This document shows positions 8,756 to 17,067 of a stretch of DNA of 64,000 bases, in pieces. Numbering within the stretch: position 1 is the first letter of the stretch; each line of letters begins with the position of its first letter. Both the position numbers and the translations under genes were made by a program. Location: positions 1 through 64,000 of the forward strand of contig JBEKIF010000018.1 of the NCBI GenBank assembly GCA_050011895.1. Reading direction: 5' to 3'. Source of the DNA: DATBGO01 sp050011895 (GTDB lineage Bacteria; Actinomycetota; Actinomycetes; Streptosporangiales; Streptosporangiaceae). Below the pieces are notes generated by a model. The model was not told where the DNA came from. It saw nothing but the letters and a program-made list of their open reading frames with translations, and made no database searches.

Positions 8756-9600
8756 CGGAGGACAGCCTCGGCAACGGCGACATTCTCGGCACGGCCCAGC
8801 CCGGCGATCTCGGTGACGAGGGTCGATCCGGCGGTGAGGTAGCGGGCCGGCTTGCGTGCGTGGCCGACTCCGCCGGGAGTGCCGGTCGCGATCACGTCGC
8901 CCGGGTTGAGCGTGAGGATCGTGGAGATGTACTGGACAAGCGCGACCGGGTCGAAGACGAGGTCCGAGGTGTCGGCCTTTTGAACGATCTCCGCGTCGAC
9001 CGAGGCCGTCAGCTGCAGAGCCGGACGGGTCCGGCCGGGCAGCTCGTCAGGCGTCACGAGGTAGGGGCCGAACGGCGTCGACCCTTCCCATGTCTTGCCT
9101 TGCAGCCACACCGGAGAGCGGTACTGCCAGTCACGCATCGTCACGTCGTTGAGAACCGCGAAGCCTGCGATAGCCGCGGACGCCTCCTCCTCGGTGGCCC
9201 GGCGGACCTGGGCCCCGATGACGACGGCCAGCTCGGCCTCCCAGTCGACGGCGTTCGATTCCGGCGGCAGCTGTATCTCGTCGGTCGCGCCGATGAGCGC
9301 CTCCGGATACTTCGCGAAGAGGGTCGGGTACTTCGGCAGGTCCCTTCCCATCTCGAGGATGTGGGTGCGGTAGTTCAGCCCGACACACAGCACCTTGCCC
9401 GGTGCCGGGACGACAGGTGCGAACGAGACCGGGTCCGCGGCAACGGCCTGCTGGGCGCCAGGCGCTGTCGCCCGGCCGGCCCAGTCGTCTCGGCTGAGCA
9501 GTTCGCCGACATCGCCGAAACCGAGGTCCACCAGGCCGTGCGCCTCCACGCGCACGGCCCGCGTGGCCCCGCCGGCGGTACGAACGGTGGCTAGCTTCAT
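8752..9600 (-). CDS. Fumarylpyruvate hydrolase (FAH family)
   Basis: 282 residues of the fumarylacetoacetate hydrolase family: K-V-L-C-V-G-L-N-Y opens the catalytic domain, D-W-E-A-E-L-A-V-V-I-G carries the metal-binding acidic residues, and G-D-V-I-A-T-G-T-P-G-G-V-G is the family signature. In this operon it would cleave fumarylpyruvate to fumarate and pyruvate. It overlaps the dioxygenase by one base upstream and the isomerase by four bases downstream, so the three genes are tightly coupled. Acylpyruvase activity on other substrates is possible, but the context is specific. Confidence 0.88.
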   Translation of the reverse strand: MKLATVRTAGGATRAVRVEAHGLVDLGFGDVGELLSRDDWAGRATAPGAQQAVAADPVSFAPVVPAPGKVLCVGLNYRTHILEMGRDLPKYPTLFAKYPEALIGATDEIQLPPESNAVDWEAELAVVIGAQVRRATEEEASAAIAGFAVLNDVTMRDWQYRSPVWLQGKTWEGSTPFGPYLVTPDELPGRTRPALQLTASVDAEIVQKADTSDLVFDPVALVQYISTILTLNPGDVIATGTPGGVGHARKPARYLTAGSTLVTEIAGLGRAENVAVAEAVLR

Positions 9601-10751
9601 CAGTGCTGTCCTTCGACCTGGATGCGGTGAGCGTGCAGGGCCTCGAAGATCGGGGCGTCGCTGAACCGGAACAGATCCAGCGCGCCCGAGTCGGAGTCGG
9701 CAGCGGAGGCCTCGGAAATCGCCGAGAAGGAGACCCAGGACGGAACGACGAACAGGTCGCCGCGCGTTACCGTCCAGGCCTGGTCACCGACGGTCACCCT
9801 GCCGGTGCCGTCGAAGACCTGGTAGACCGATGAGCCGACCTCGCGGCGCGGAGCGGTCTGCGCCCCCCTGCGGACGCGGTGCATCTCGGCCCGGATCGTC
9901 GGCAGGACGTCTTTGCCGTTGGTGGGGTTGACGAACCGGACGGCGGCGTGGCCGGGTTCGACAGTGCCGTCGAAACGCTCGTCCTCGAGCGCCAGCTGGT
10001 CGCTCAGCGCCCGGTCGGTGTCGACCCACCGGTAGGCGAGCAGCGGTGTGCCCGGCTGGGCGTCCAGTCGGGATACCGGGCGCAGGCCGGGATGACCCCA
10101 GAGACGCTCGGAGCGGGACCGGTCCGGCGTGGTCTTCTCAGCCGTGGTGATCTCGTCCCGCCCGGGCTCAAAGAACTGTGACTCCGTGTAGTACTGGAAC
10201 GGGATGTCGAGGCCGTCGATCCAGGCCATCGGCCGGTCAGCGGCGTTGTGGTGGGCATGCCATGCCCAGCCGGCCTGCGGCAGGAAGTCGCCGCGCCGCA
10301 TCGGGACGGGATCTCCGCCTACGACGGTCCATACGCCTTCTCCCTCGACGACGAAGCGGAAGGCGTGCTGGGTGTGCCGGTGCTCGGGGGCGTTCTCGCC
10401 CGGCATCAGGTACTGGATCGCAGCCCACAGCGTGGGGGTGGCGTACGGCTTGCCGCCGAGCGAAGGGTTAGCCAGCGCGATCGCCCGTCGCTCCCCGCCG
10501 CGGCCCACGGGCACCACGTGGCCAGCCTTGTCCGCCAGTGCGAGAAGATTCTTCCAGCGCCACAGGTGCGGTGATGCCTTGGACTGCGGGTGCAGCGGCA
10601 TGAGGTCGCCGATCTCGGTCCAGAGCGGGATGAGCAGCTCCTGTTCGAAGCCGCGGTACAGCTCTTCGAGCTCAGGCGTCGGGTCTGGCAGGCCCGGCCC
10701 CGCTTCCGCCGTCAGCCGGACGGGGGATGTGGTGGTGATGTCGACGGCCAT
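9600..10751 (-). CDS. Gentisate 1,2-dioxygenase (bicupin)
   Basis: 383 residues from the ATG at 10751, which has an excellent AAGGAGG site; the frame is open to 10856 but that extension has no homology. The first cupin carries the iron-binding E-H-R-H-T-Q-H-A-F-R-F and W-H-A-H-H-N. The second cupin spans roughly residues 260-370. The enzyme opens the gentisate ring with O2 to give maleylpyruvate. It is the first gene of the gentisate operon, followed by the hydrolase, isomerase and monooxygenase. The 5' region contains a small palindrome that could be the operator. Confidence 0.9.
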   Translation of the reverse strand: MAVDITTTSPVRLTAEAGPGLPDPTPELEELYRGFEQELLIPLWTEIGDLMPLHPQSKASPHLWRWKNLLALADKAGHVVPVGRGGERRAIALANPSLGGKPYATPTLWAAIQYLMPGENAPEHRHTQHAFRFVVEGEGVWTVVGGDPVPMRRGDFLPQAGWAWHAHHNAADRPMAWIDGLDIPFQYYTESQFFEPGRDEITTAEKTTPDRSRSERLWGHPGLRPVSRLDAQPGTPLLAYRWVDTDRALSDQLALEDERFDGTVEPGHAAVRFVNPTNGKDVLPTIRAEMHRVRRGAQTAPRREVGSSVYQVFDGTGRVTVGDQAWTVTRGDLFVVPSWVSFSAISEASAADSDSGALDLFRFSDAPIFEALHAHRIQVEGQH

Positions 10752-10851
10752 GCCGGCCTCCTTGATCGGGTTGAGCTCGACGGCGAAGCGTCGTCTTGGA
10801 GCACCAGCCCTCCTCAGGGAGGGCCGGTCCCGCTTCAAGTTTAAGCTAGGT

Positions 10852-10880
10852 TCCATATTGGAGAATACTCCGATTCCTCC
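10852..10880. promoter_or_regulatory. Probable operator/promoter of the gentisate operon
   Basis: An AT-richer stretch about 100 bp upstream of the dioxygenase contains the palindrome GGAG-AATA-CTCC (10860-10871), followed by a partial copy GGAATACC at 10884-10891. No -35/-10 pair is certain. The assignment rests only on position and symmetry. Confidence 0.35.
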
Positions 10881-10930
10881 CTAAGGAATACCTGGCCGAC
10901 GCCGGTCCACGCGGGCTGCTCCGGCCGGGA

Positions 10931-10998
10931 TGGGCATCGTGGCCCCAAGCTAGGCATCCCCGGCCACAACCTGGGCACCCCTCCTCCCAAGCTGGGCA
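10931..10998. repeat. Four TGGGCA-type repeats spaced 20-21 bp
   Basis: TGGGCA occurs at 10931, TAGGCA at 10951, TGGGCA at 10972 and TGGGCA at 10993; the last three are preceded by related CCAAGC/CACAACC bases. The spacing of 20, 21 and 21 bp is two helical turns, so all copies face the same side of DNA. The array ends about 75 bp before the GTG of the small protein at 11075 and may be a cooperative regulator site. Confidence 0.45.
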
Positions 10999-11074
10999 TT
11001 CTTCCCGACGTGCCCCGCAAGGTACCCGGCCTACGGTCGTCGTGATGGTTCCGACGACACGAGGGAGGTCGGCA

Positions 11075-11326
11075 GTGCCGCTTTTCCTGGACGTTCACGA
11101 GATCGACGGCGGCGTGACGATGGATGACGTCGCCAAGGCCCACCTCGCCGACCTGCAAGCGCAGGCCGGCTACGACGTCCGGTACCTGAGGTACTGGGTC
11201 GACGAGGTGAGCGGGCGGGTGTTCTGCCTGGTCGAGGCGCCCTCACCGGAGGCCGCGGCAGCTGTCCACCGGGAGGCTCACGGCTTGGTCGCCGACCACG
11301 TCTACAGGGTCCAAGAGGGGTCCTAG
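11075..11326 (+). CDS. Small SCO4226-like (DUF4242) protein, possibly nickel-binding
   Basis: 83 residues if translated from the GTG at 11075, which lies six bases after GGGAGG; an earlier GTG at 11042 in the same frame has no ribosome site. The sequence P-L-F-L-D-V-H-E-I-D-G-G-V-T followed by a compact alpha/beta ferredoxin-like pattern matches the DUF4242 family, whose Streptomyces member SCO4226 was reported to bind nickel. The conserved acidic and histidine residues near the N-terminus (D-V-H-E) fit that. It is probably co-transcribed with the secreted protein 14 bp downstream. A metal role is inferred from the family only. Confidence 0.65.
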   Translation: MPLFLDVHEIDGGVTMDDVAKAHLADLQAQAGYDVRYLRYWVDEVSGRVFCLVEAPSPEAAAAVHREAHGLVADHVYRVQEGS

Positions 11327-11340
11327 GAGAGGAGAAGACG

Positions 11341-11985
11341 ATGCGCAGGATCAGCGTGGTGAGGCTGGGCGGCATTGCCGCGGCCGTCGCGGCGGCGACC
11401 ATGTGGATGGCCCCGGCCTGGGGCCAGACCGGACCGGCCTGGGGACAGACCGCACCTGTCTCCCGCCTGACATCCGCAACTACCCGCGCCGCGGCCAGCA
11501 CGGATCTCACCGAGCAGCTTGCGGCCGCGCGCCTCGCCACGGCTAAGTACGCCACGAACCTCGGCAAGGCCAGGGCCGACGGCTACGAGATCATCACCCC
11601 GATGATGCCGAACATGGGGATTCATTTCCTGAACCCCCACATCCAGGGATTCAACATCCGCAGGCCGCAGATCCTGGTCTACGAGCACAGCGGGCATCAG
11701 TGGCAGCTCGGCGCTCTGGAATGGGTATTCACGAGCATGCCGAAGACACCACCGCTGCAGAATGCGACGTTCGGATCCTTCCCGGCGGCCTGCCATTACC
11801 AGGACGGCACCTTCATCGCGGACGAGAACTCGAAGACTTGCTCGAAAACGAATCCCAGGACAGGGTCCACGTTCAGCTTCTGGCACCCCGATCTGTTCAC
11901 GATGCACGTGTGGATCTGGTACCCGAACCCTGCTGGCTTGTACTCAAGCACGAACCCGCTGGTCGCCCCTTTTAACGGGGGCTGA
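11341..11985 (+). CDS. Secreted protein of unknown function
   Basis: 214 residues starting with a clear Sec signal peptide: M-R-R, then a hydrophobic alanine-rich stretch to about residue 27 (A-W-G-Q). An eight-residue tandem (P-A-W-G-Q-T) follows at the presumed cleavage region. The mature part has a conserved-looking core, M-P-N-M-G-I-H-F-L-N and V-Y-E-H-S-G-H-Q-W-Q-L-G-A-L-E-W-V-F, with several histidines and tryptophans, plus one cysteine pair (C-H-Y and T-C-S) that could form a disulfide. I recognise it only as a conserved actinobacterial hypothetical. The histidines suggest metal binding, which the DUF4242 neighbour makes slightly more likely. Confidence 0.6.
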   Translation: MRRISVVRLGGIAAAVAAATMWMAPAWGQTGPAWGQTAPVSRLTSATTRAAASTDLTEQLAAARLATAKYATNLGKARADGYEIITPMMPNMGIHFLNPHIQGFNIRRPQILVYEHSGHQWQLGALEWVFTSMPKTPPLQNATFGSFPAACHYQDGTFIADENSKTCSKTNPRTGSTFSFWHPDLFTMHVWIWYPNPAGLYSSTNPLVAPFNGG

Positions 11986-12002
11986 ACCAGCAGCTCTGAC
12001 CA

Positions 12003-12033
12003 GGAGGGCGGGCCGTAACGCGGGCCGCCCTCC
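12003..12033 (+). terminator. Strong GC hairpin terminator
   Basis: GGAGGGCGGGCC (12003-12014) pairs with GGGCCGCCCTCC (12022-12033) with one mismatch and a seven-base loop, 17 bases after the secreted-protein stop. Confidence 0.65.
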
Positions 12034-12256
12034 CGTCCGCCGCAGCGGGGATGCGGCAAGCGCTCGGCCCGGCAGCCGATACGTCCCTGGCGCGGGCCGT
12101 CGACGGTTCAAGCGCACCGTCAGCGGCCAGGCTGAGACCGGCTATCGCAGCGCACCGGAAGGGGAGCTGGCGCGGCGGCCTGACCCGCACATCAGACAGG
12201 TGATCGGCGCCGCATCACACTCTCGCGGTGTCACGGCGCATGGGCCTGGTTCGGAT

Positions 12257-13015
12257 TCATGCCGGTCTCCGTCCCCTTCCCGCGCGTTCCGGCGGAAGGA
12301 CGGCCGCCGCCTGTTGCGTCCCGGCAGGCAGCCGCCGCCGATGCTGCTGCTGCTGGAGCAGGCCCGCCAGCAGGGCGGCCAGCAGGGCGCAGGATGTGCC
12401 GAGGAGGATCCCGGCGGTGGCGTCGGACAGCCAGTGGGCGCCCAGGTAGGCGCGGGAGAGCCCCATCAGGACCGAGAACGCCACCGCCGCCGCGCCCCAG
12501 ATGGCGCGCCGCCGCCCGGCGGGAACCAGCGCGATGACCGCTGCCACGACGGTCACCGACGCGGCGACGGCGTGTCCCGACGGGAACGACGCGCCGCTCG
12601 TCGCGACCAGCGACCCGGGTGGCCTGGCCCGGTCGTAGATCCCTTTCAGCGAGCCGATCAGGGCCTCCGACATCACGACGGCCGCGGTGAAGGCGGCCAG
12701 ATGCCACCACCGGCGCCGCAACGCCAGGAACCCAGCCACGGCGATCCGCACCGGCAGCGTGACGTACACCAGCCCGAGCACGTTGAAGACCTTGGCGACC
12801 GCCGTCAGCGGGGGTGCCCGGCCGGAGATCATCAGCCGCAGCCACGCATCGTCAAGCTGCTGGACGCGCGCCAGCGTGCCGTGGTCGGCGACCAGCGCGA
12901 ACACCACGGCCGTCAGCGCCGCCACCACGGCGGTCAAGACGGCGGCCCGCCGGGGGCTGGCAAGCAGCGCCTCCTCCTCCGGCCGGGCCGCGGCCACCCG
13001 GGTCACCCCGGGCAT
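12257..13015 (-). CDS. PAP2-family membrane phosphatase
   Basis: About 250 residues with several hydrophobic segments and all three motifs of the type 2 phosphatidic-acid phosphatase family: K-G-I-Y-D-R-A-R-P, then P-S-G-H-A, then S-R-A-Y-L-G-A-H-W-L-S-D. The catalytic histidine pair and arginines are present, so it is probably active on a lipid or undecaprenyl (pyro)phosphate at the outer face of the membrane. ATG 13015 was chosen; a GTG at 13033 is possible. Either start overlaps the 3' end of the kinase fusion gene upstream, so the two are co-translated. The C-terminus is Q- and R-rich (four consecutive Q) and cytoplasmic in character. Confidence 0.85.
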   Translation of the reverse strand: MPGVTRVAAARPEEEALLASPRRAAVLTAVVAALTAVVFALVADHGTLARVQQLDDAWLRLMISGRAPPLTAVAKVFNVLGLVYVTLPVRIAVAGFLALRRRWWHLAAFTAAVVMSEALIGSLKGIYDRARPPGSLVATSGASFPSGHAVAASVTVVAAVIALVPAGRRRAIWGAAAVAFSVLMGLSRAYLGAHWLSDATAGILLGTSCALLAALLAGLLQQQQHRRRLPAGTQQAAAVLPPERAGRGRRPA

Positions 13016-15228
13016 GCGGCACCCCGCCCGCACAGTGCCAGGCCCTCGGTGCGCCGGACATAGCCGACCAGCGCCGACCGGAGCATGAACGCAACTGCGC
13101 TGCCCACAGTGGTGGCCAGGACCGGGGACGCACCTCGCGCGAAGCGGAACTGATAGGTCGCGCAGCCGCCGGGGAAGGTGTAGTAGCGGAGTTCGGAGTA
13201 CTGCGGGACCAGGCTCGCCGGGCGCTCGAACAGGCGCGTGCCGGGATGGCCGGAGGGGACCTGCCGGGCGCCAGCGGTGTCGCAGGCGGCGGTCAGGGCG
13301 ATCGTCACCTCGTTGACGGTGCCATTACCACCCAGCGTGATGATCAGGCCGGCCGTCGGCCCGGCCCGGCCGAAGTCCAGCGAGAAACTGGCCCGCCCGC
13401 TGGCGACCTCGGCGAGGGCGGCGGTCCAGCCCGACGGCAGCGCGGCGATGCAGGGCAGGAACGCTGCCGAGGGCACCGCCTGGGCCGCCAGGATCATCGT
13501 GTGGCCGGTGCCGCAATCGGGCGCGGGGGACGTTGGAACGCTGGTCGGCAACAACAAGGCGATACCGAAAACGGTGGGCACGGCGAAGAGGGCCAGCATC
13601 GCCACGGCCAGGCTGACCCGCCGGACGCTCCAGCGCTGCAGCACGATGGGCCGTCGCTGCGGGGCGAGCTTGCGGAACTCGGCGAGCAGGTCACGGGGAT
13701 CGCGTTTCATGAACACCCGCAGCTGCGTCGGGCTGGCCACCCCGCGGGTGGCGGCGAAGGCCTCGCCGAGTTCGGCCTCAGTGAAGTAACCCTGCGCCTG
13801 CTGGTACACCCGCGCGGGGTCGGTGCGGACCGCGAGGACCAGCATCATGTTGCCCAGGTCGACCGCCTGCCGCCAAGGCGAAGGACGTACCTGGGCGAAG
13901 GCCACGTCGATCAGCAGCAGCTGCCCGTCGCGGACCATCAGGTTGCCCGGCTTGATGTCGCGGTGCGCGAGCCCCGCGTCCCACAGGGTGCGGATCAGCA
14001 GCAGCCCCTGGCCGATCAGCTGATCATCGACGTCGGCGCCGCCGATCTCTACCGCGCCGTCGAAGAACTCGGTGACCAGCAGGTACTCCCGCTCGGGCGT
14101 GATCTCCACGATGCCGTAGGGCCTGGCTACCGCGATCCCGATGTCCTGCAACAGGCGCAGGGCATAGTCCTCGTACTCAGCCAGCCGCCGGACGGTCTGG
14201 AACGGGTGCTCGTCCTCCAGCGAACCGTAGAGGATCGTCCGCCACAGCTTGTACCAGCGGTCGGCGCGGACGTGGCCCTTGGTGTAGAGCTTCCCGAACA
14301 GGTAGTCCGCCGGGCCGCCATCGATCCGCAGCCGCAGCGGGGTGGACCCGGCCGAGGACTCCAGCCCGACCGGCGTGATCTCGGTCACGGTGAAACCCAG
14401 CTGATCGCGCACGCCCAGCCGGATCGCCGCACCGCGCGCGCCGGTCACCTCGACATGCGCGGTGCGGCCGCGCCGGTAGGTGACCGGGAACACCTCGTTC
14501 GGGGTGAAAAACCGGAACGCGCTGACCGGGATCGCGACCCCGAGCGCCACACCCAGCAGCAGGTCATCCACGTGATCGACCGCCAGGTACAGGCGGGCCA
14601 GGCAGAACACAGTCACGATGACCGCGATGGCCGCCTTCGCGTAGGTGCGGGGCCGTCCAGGCACGACCAGGCAGTAGGCGATGCCCATCAGGAACGGCGT
14701 GAGGATCGTCACCGAGATGGCCGGTGCCGAGAACCCCGCCCAGCCCCCGATGATCCGCACGCCGTACGGCCGCGGCCGGGTCAGTCCGCTGTCGATCAGC
14801 TGGATGGCAATCTCGAGGAGGACCAGGCTGCACAGGAACACCAGCAGATGCCGCCAGCGCCGGAACGCCATCGTCGCCGCGACCACGGACAGCCCGACCA
14901 CCGTGGCCCCCCAGCCGGAGCCGGCCGCCACGACGCCGTTGGCAATGCTGGTCAGCCACGGCGTCCGGGCCCGCGCGAAAAACCGGAGCACCGCGGCGTT
15001 GACCTGATCGTCGAACCGGAGCGACGGCGCGCGCAGCGAGACCACGATCGCGCCCGCCAGCACCACAACCACGACGACCAGCCAGGCCGTGGTGCTGACC
15101 GAGACCGGGTGCGGCAGCGGCGGCGGGGCGCCGGTCGGGCGGCGCCGGCGGGCCGGCTGTACGGCGGGACCCGGCGCAAGGCCGGCCGGGCCAGCGAGCG
15201 GGGTTACCGCCCCGGCGTTCTCGGTCAA
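13003..15228 (-). CDS. Membrane fusion protein: PAP2-like domain, protein-kinase domain, extracytoplasmic C-terminal domain
   Basis: 741 residues if started at the TTG at 15228; the start is uncertain because no good ribosome site is visible. Residues ~40-240 form a multi-pass PAP2-like domain (T-R-P-R-P-Y-G and A-V-D-H-V-D-D-L-L-L-G), with the usual P-S-G-H motif not recognisable, so this part may be inactive. Residues ~300-520 form a RIO/ABC1-like kinase: the catalytic H-R-D-I-K-P-G-N-L-M-V near residue 420 and the metal-binding L-L-L-I-D-V-A-F. A transmembrane helix near residue 560 precedes an extracytoplasmic domain with several cysteines. It overlaps the PAP2 phosphatase gene. The order suggests a regulator or scaffold of envelope lipid-phosphate metabolism; this is inference. 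Confidence 0.75.
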   Translation of the reverse strand: MTENAGAVTPLAGPAGLAPGPAVQPARRRRPTGAPPPLPHPVSVSTTAWLVVVVVVLAGAIVVSLRAPSLRFDDQVNAAVLRFFARARTPWLTSIANGVVAAGSGWGATVVGLSVVAATMAFRRWRHLLVFLCSLVLLEIAIQLIDSGLTRPRPYGVRIIGGWAGFSAPAISVTILTPFLMGIAYCLVVPGRPRTYAKAAIAVIVTVFCLARLYLAVDHVDDLLLGVALGVAIPVSAFRFFTPNEVFPVTYRRGRTAHVEVTGARGAAIRLGVRDQLGFTVTEITPVGLESSAGSTPLRLRIDGGPADYLFGKLYTKGHVRADRWYKLWRTILYGSLEDEHPFQTVRRLAEYEDYALRLLQDIGIAVARPYGIVEITPEREYLLVTEFFDGAVEIGGADVDDQLIGQGLLLIRTLWDAGLAHRDIKPGNLMVRDGQLLLIDVAFAQVRPSPWRQAVDLGNMMLVLAVRTDPARVYQQAQGYFTEAELGEAFAATRGVASPTQLRVFMKRDPRDLLAEFRKLAPQRRPIVLQRWSVRRVSLAVAMLALFAVPTVFGIALLLPTSVPTSPAPDCGTGHTMILAAQAVPSAAFLPCIAALPSGWTAALAEVASGRASFSLDFGRAGPTAGLIITLGGNGTVNEVTIALTAACDTAGARQVPSGHPGTRLFERPASLVPQYSELRYYTFPGGCATYQFRFARGASPVLATTVGSAVAFMLRSALVGYVRRTEGLALCGRGAACPG

Positions 15229-15661
15229 TGCACTGCACCCCGCTCGGCCGGCCGGAGGCCGCGGTTGTCGGCGGACGGGCAGCCAGCGGCAAGTCCCCGG
15301 CCGGCCGCCGAGTCGGCCAGCGCTGTCCTGGTCGCCGGGACGCCGGACGTCGCAGGCAGCCGCCTTAAGCCGACGGCGCCGTGCTGCCAGGCCGCGTCTG
15401 CGATGTCGCGCTGCCCAGGCCCGCCTGCATGGTCAGCCGGCCTGGTGCCGCTGGCGGCGGCGCAGTCGCTGCACGCAACCGGCAGCGCCACCCGGGCGCT
15501 GAGGCGGCGCGGCGGTCGACCCAGGCGCATCTCCCCACGCTACGTCCGAAAAAAGGTAACAAGCAACGAATTTCATGAAAGCAGGGGTCAGGTTAAACGA
15601 GCGCAGCCAGCCGGATCTGATGCCGGGCGGGTGACCAGAATCGCGCAGGTAGGTTGGGCGC
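15229..15661. other. Intergenic region without a supported gene
   Basis: No frame here has homology I recognise. The only notable feature is an AT-rich patch at 15545-15600 (AAAAAAGGTAACAAGC, then GAATTTCATGAAAGC) that contrasts with its surroundings and may carry the promoter for the gene at 15662 or a leftward promoter. Confidence 0.5.
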
Positions 15662-16042
15662 ATGGAGGAGAACCGGGCCAGGCGGGTCGCCGACGCTCTC
15701 CGGGATCGCGGCATTGACGCCTACCTGGAGAAGCCGGGGGTCGAGGTCTACGGAGTGCGTGTCGAGATTGGTGACCGGCGGAAGGCGATCTGGGGCACCG
15801 AAGGAACTGCGTCCCTGGAGGCCGAAGTGCTGCTCGACGGGGATCTCGTCGGCTTCGTGCCGAAGATTCCCGGCTCGGAGGCGTTCGATGAGGCCCAGGT
15901 AGTGGATGCCATCGCCCGGGCTGACTACGACGAGCCCGTCGCCACGGAACGCCCTGAAGCGCCACCGCCCGCACCGCCCCTGACGCGAGAGGGCGGGGTG
16001 TTCCGCCGCTTCCTCGACGGCTTCAGGTACGACTCGGAATAA
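15662..16042 (+). CDS. Conserved hypothetical protein
   Basis: 126 residues, acidic N-terminal half (M-E-E-N-R-A-R-R-V-A-D-A-L-R-D-R-G), an alternating beta-strand pattern (V-E-V-Y-G-V-R-V-E-I-G, then A-I-W-G-T-E-G), and a proline-rich linker before a basic/aromatic end (F-R-R-F-L-D-G-F-R-Y). There is no signal peptide or membrane helix. I do not recognise a function. The codon composition looks like the neighbours, which supports it being real. It stands alone between a leftward and a rightward unit. Confidence 0.6.
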   Translation: MEENRARRVADALRDRGIDAYLEKPGVEVYGVRVEIGDRRKAIWGTEGTASLEAEVLLDGDLVGFVPKIPGSEAFDEAQVVDAIARADYDEPVATERPEAPPPAPPLTREGGVFRRFLDGFRYDSE

Positions 16043-16198
16043 GGCCGCTGGCGGCGAGTCGCCTCCCGCCTTGGCGGCGCATTGCTCGCGGCCACCGTCG
16101 CGGCCGTGGTGACGAGGGCGAAGAATCGCATCGGATACCTGCGCGAGTTTCGACTGGGGGGCCCGCGGGGCACTCCGTGAATTGACGGCGTCGATCGC

Positions 16199-16239
16199 GG
16201 CGATCACCCGGTTCATCCTGTGGCGATCACCCGGTTCAT
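16199..16239. repeat. 18-bp direct repeat upstream of adenylate kinase
   Basis: GGCGATCACCCGGTTCAT occurs at 16199-16216 and again at 16222-16239, a 23-bp period. It lies in the 301-bp gap (16043-16343) before the adenylate kinase. The rest of that gap holds nothing I recognise. It could be a paired regulator site or a simple duplication. Confidence 0.6.
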
Positions 16240-16343
16240 ACTGTTTAGACGGGTCTGACCGCGCGACGCGCGTCGTCGCCGCTGACGGGGAGGAGCGAAA
16301 TCAACGTGGTGTCCCACGGCGACCGGGCGGGGCGAGTGATCAG

Positions 16344-16910
16344 ATGCGGCTGCTGCTGATCGGCGCTCCCGGTTCCGGCAAGGGAACGCAGGCGGAACGG
16401 CTGGCCGCCCGGTTCGGCATCGCGCACATCTCCAGCGGAGACCTGCTGCGCCAGCACGTCAGGGACCAGACCTCGCTCGGGCAGCGGGTGAAATCCTACG
16501 TCGACGCGGGAGACCTGGTCCCGGACGGCGTGGTCATGGACATGCTGCGCAAGCCCGTAGTGGCCGCGGCCGGCGGCTATGTCCTCGACGGGTTCCCGCG
16601 GACCGTCGAGCAAGCGAAGGCGTCCTACGAGGTGGTCCGCGCGTTCGGGGCTGAGGTGCAGGCCGCGATCCACCTGGACGTCCCCCGCGCCGAGCTTGTG
16701 CGTCGGCTGGCAGCCCGCGGCCGGGGCGCAGACGACACCGAAGCTGTTATCGACCACCGGCTGCTGGTGTACCAGGAAAGGACGGTGCCCCTCCTCGAGT
16801 ACTACGCGGGCCGGGAATGGATGTTCACGGTCGACGGCGCCCAGTCGCCGGACGCCGTGCACGAGGACATCGTCAGGCGGCTTCGGAGGCTGGCCGCCTT
16901 CACTGCGTAG
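16344..16910 (+). CDS. adk: Adenylate kinase, short form
   Basis: 188 residues from the ATG at 16344 (M-R-L-L-L-I-G-A-P-G-S-G-K-G-T-Q), which is where homology begins; the frame is open further upstream. The P-loop G-A-P-G-S-G-K-G-T, the AMP-binding S-S-G-D-L-L-R and the G-F-P-R-T motif are present. The LID is minimal (A-A-R-G-R-G-A-D-D-T), giving the short variant. It interconverts ATP + AMP and 2 ADP. It is isolated, not in the ribosomal-protein/secY operon where the housekeeping gene usually sits, so it may be a second copy. Confidence 0.88.
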   Translation: MRLLLIGAPGSGKGTQAERLAARFGIAHISSGDLLRQHVRDQTSLGQRVKSYVDAGDLVPDGVVMDMLRKPVVAAAGGYVLDGFPRTVEQAKASYEVVRAFGAEVQAAIHLDVPRAELVRRLAARGRGADDTEAVIDHRLLVYQERTVPLLEYYAGREWMFTVDGAQSPDAVHEDIVRRLRRLAAFTA

Positions 16911-17067
16911 ACCCGATGAGGCAGTCGCCGGACCCGCGCTCCCCGGATGGTGCCGGGCGGTGCGGGCGCGCGCCGAGGTACCGGGTACGGGCGTTCCGCT
17001 GACTGACCACCCGCCGCGGCTTACGGCGGCCACGGACCGCCGGTCTGAGTCATGACAGCATGGTCGG

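Noticed and set aside
15225..15530. 101-codon minus-strand frame in the gap after the kinase-fusion gene
   Set aside because: No ribosome site, no recognisable pattern and low-complexity composition; treated as intergenic.
12814..15717. Long plus-strand open frame of 967 codons
   Set aside because: It runs antisense through the PAP2 and PAP2-kinase genes, is arginine/proline/glycine-rich with no domain, and reflects GC-rich codon bias.
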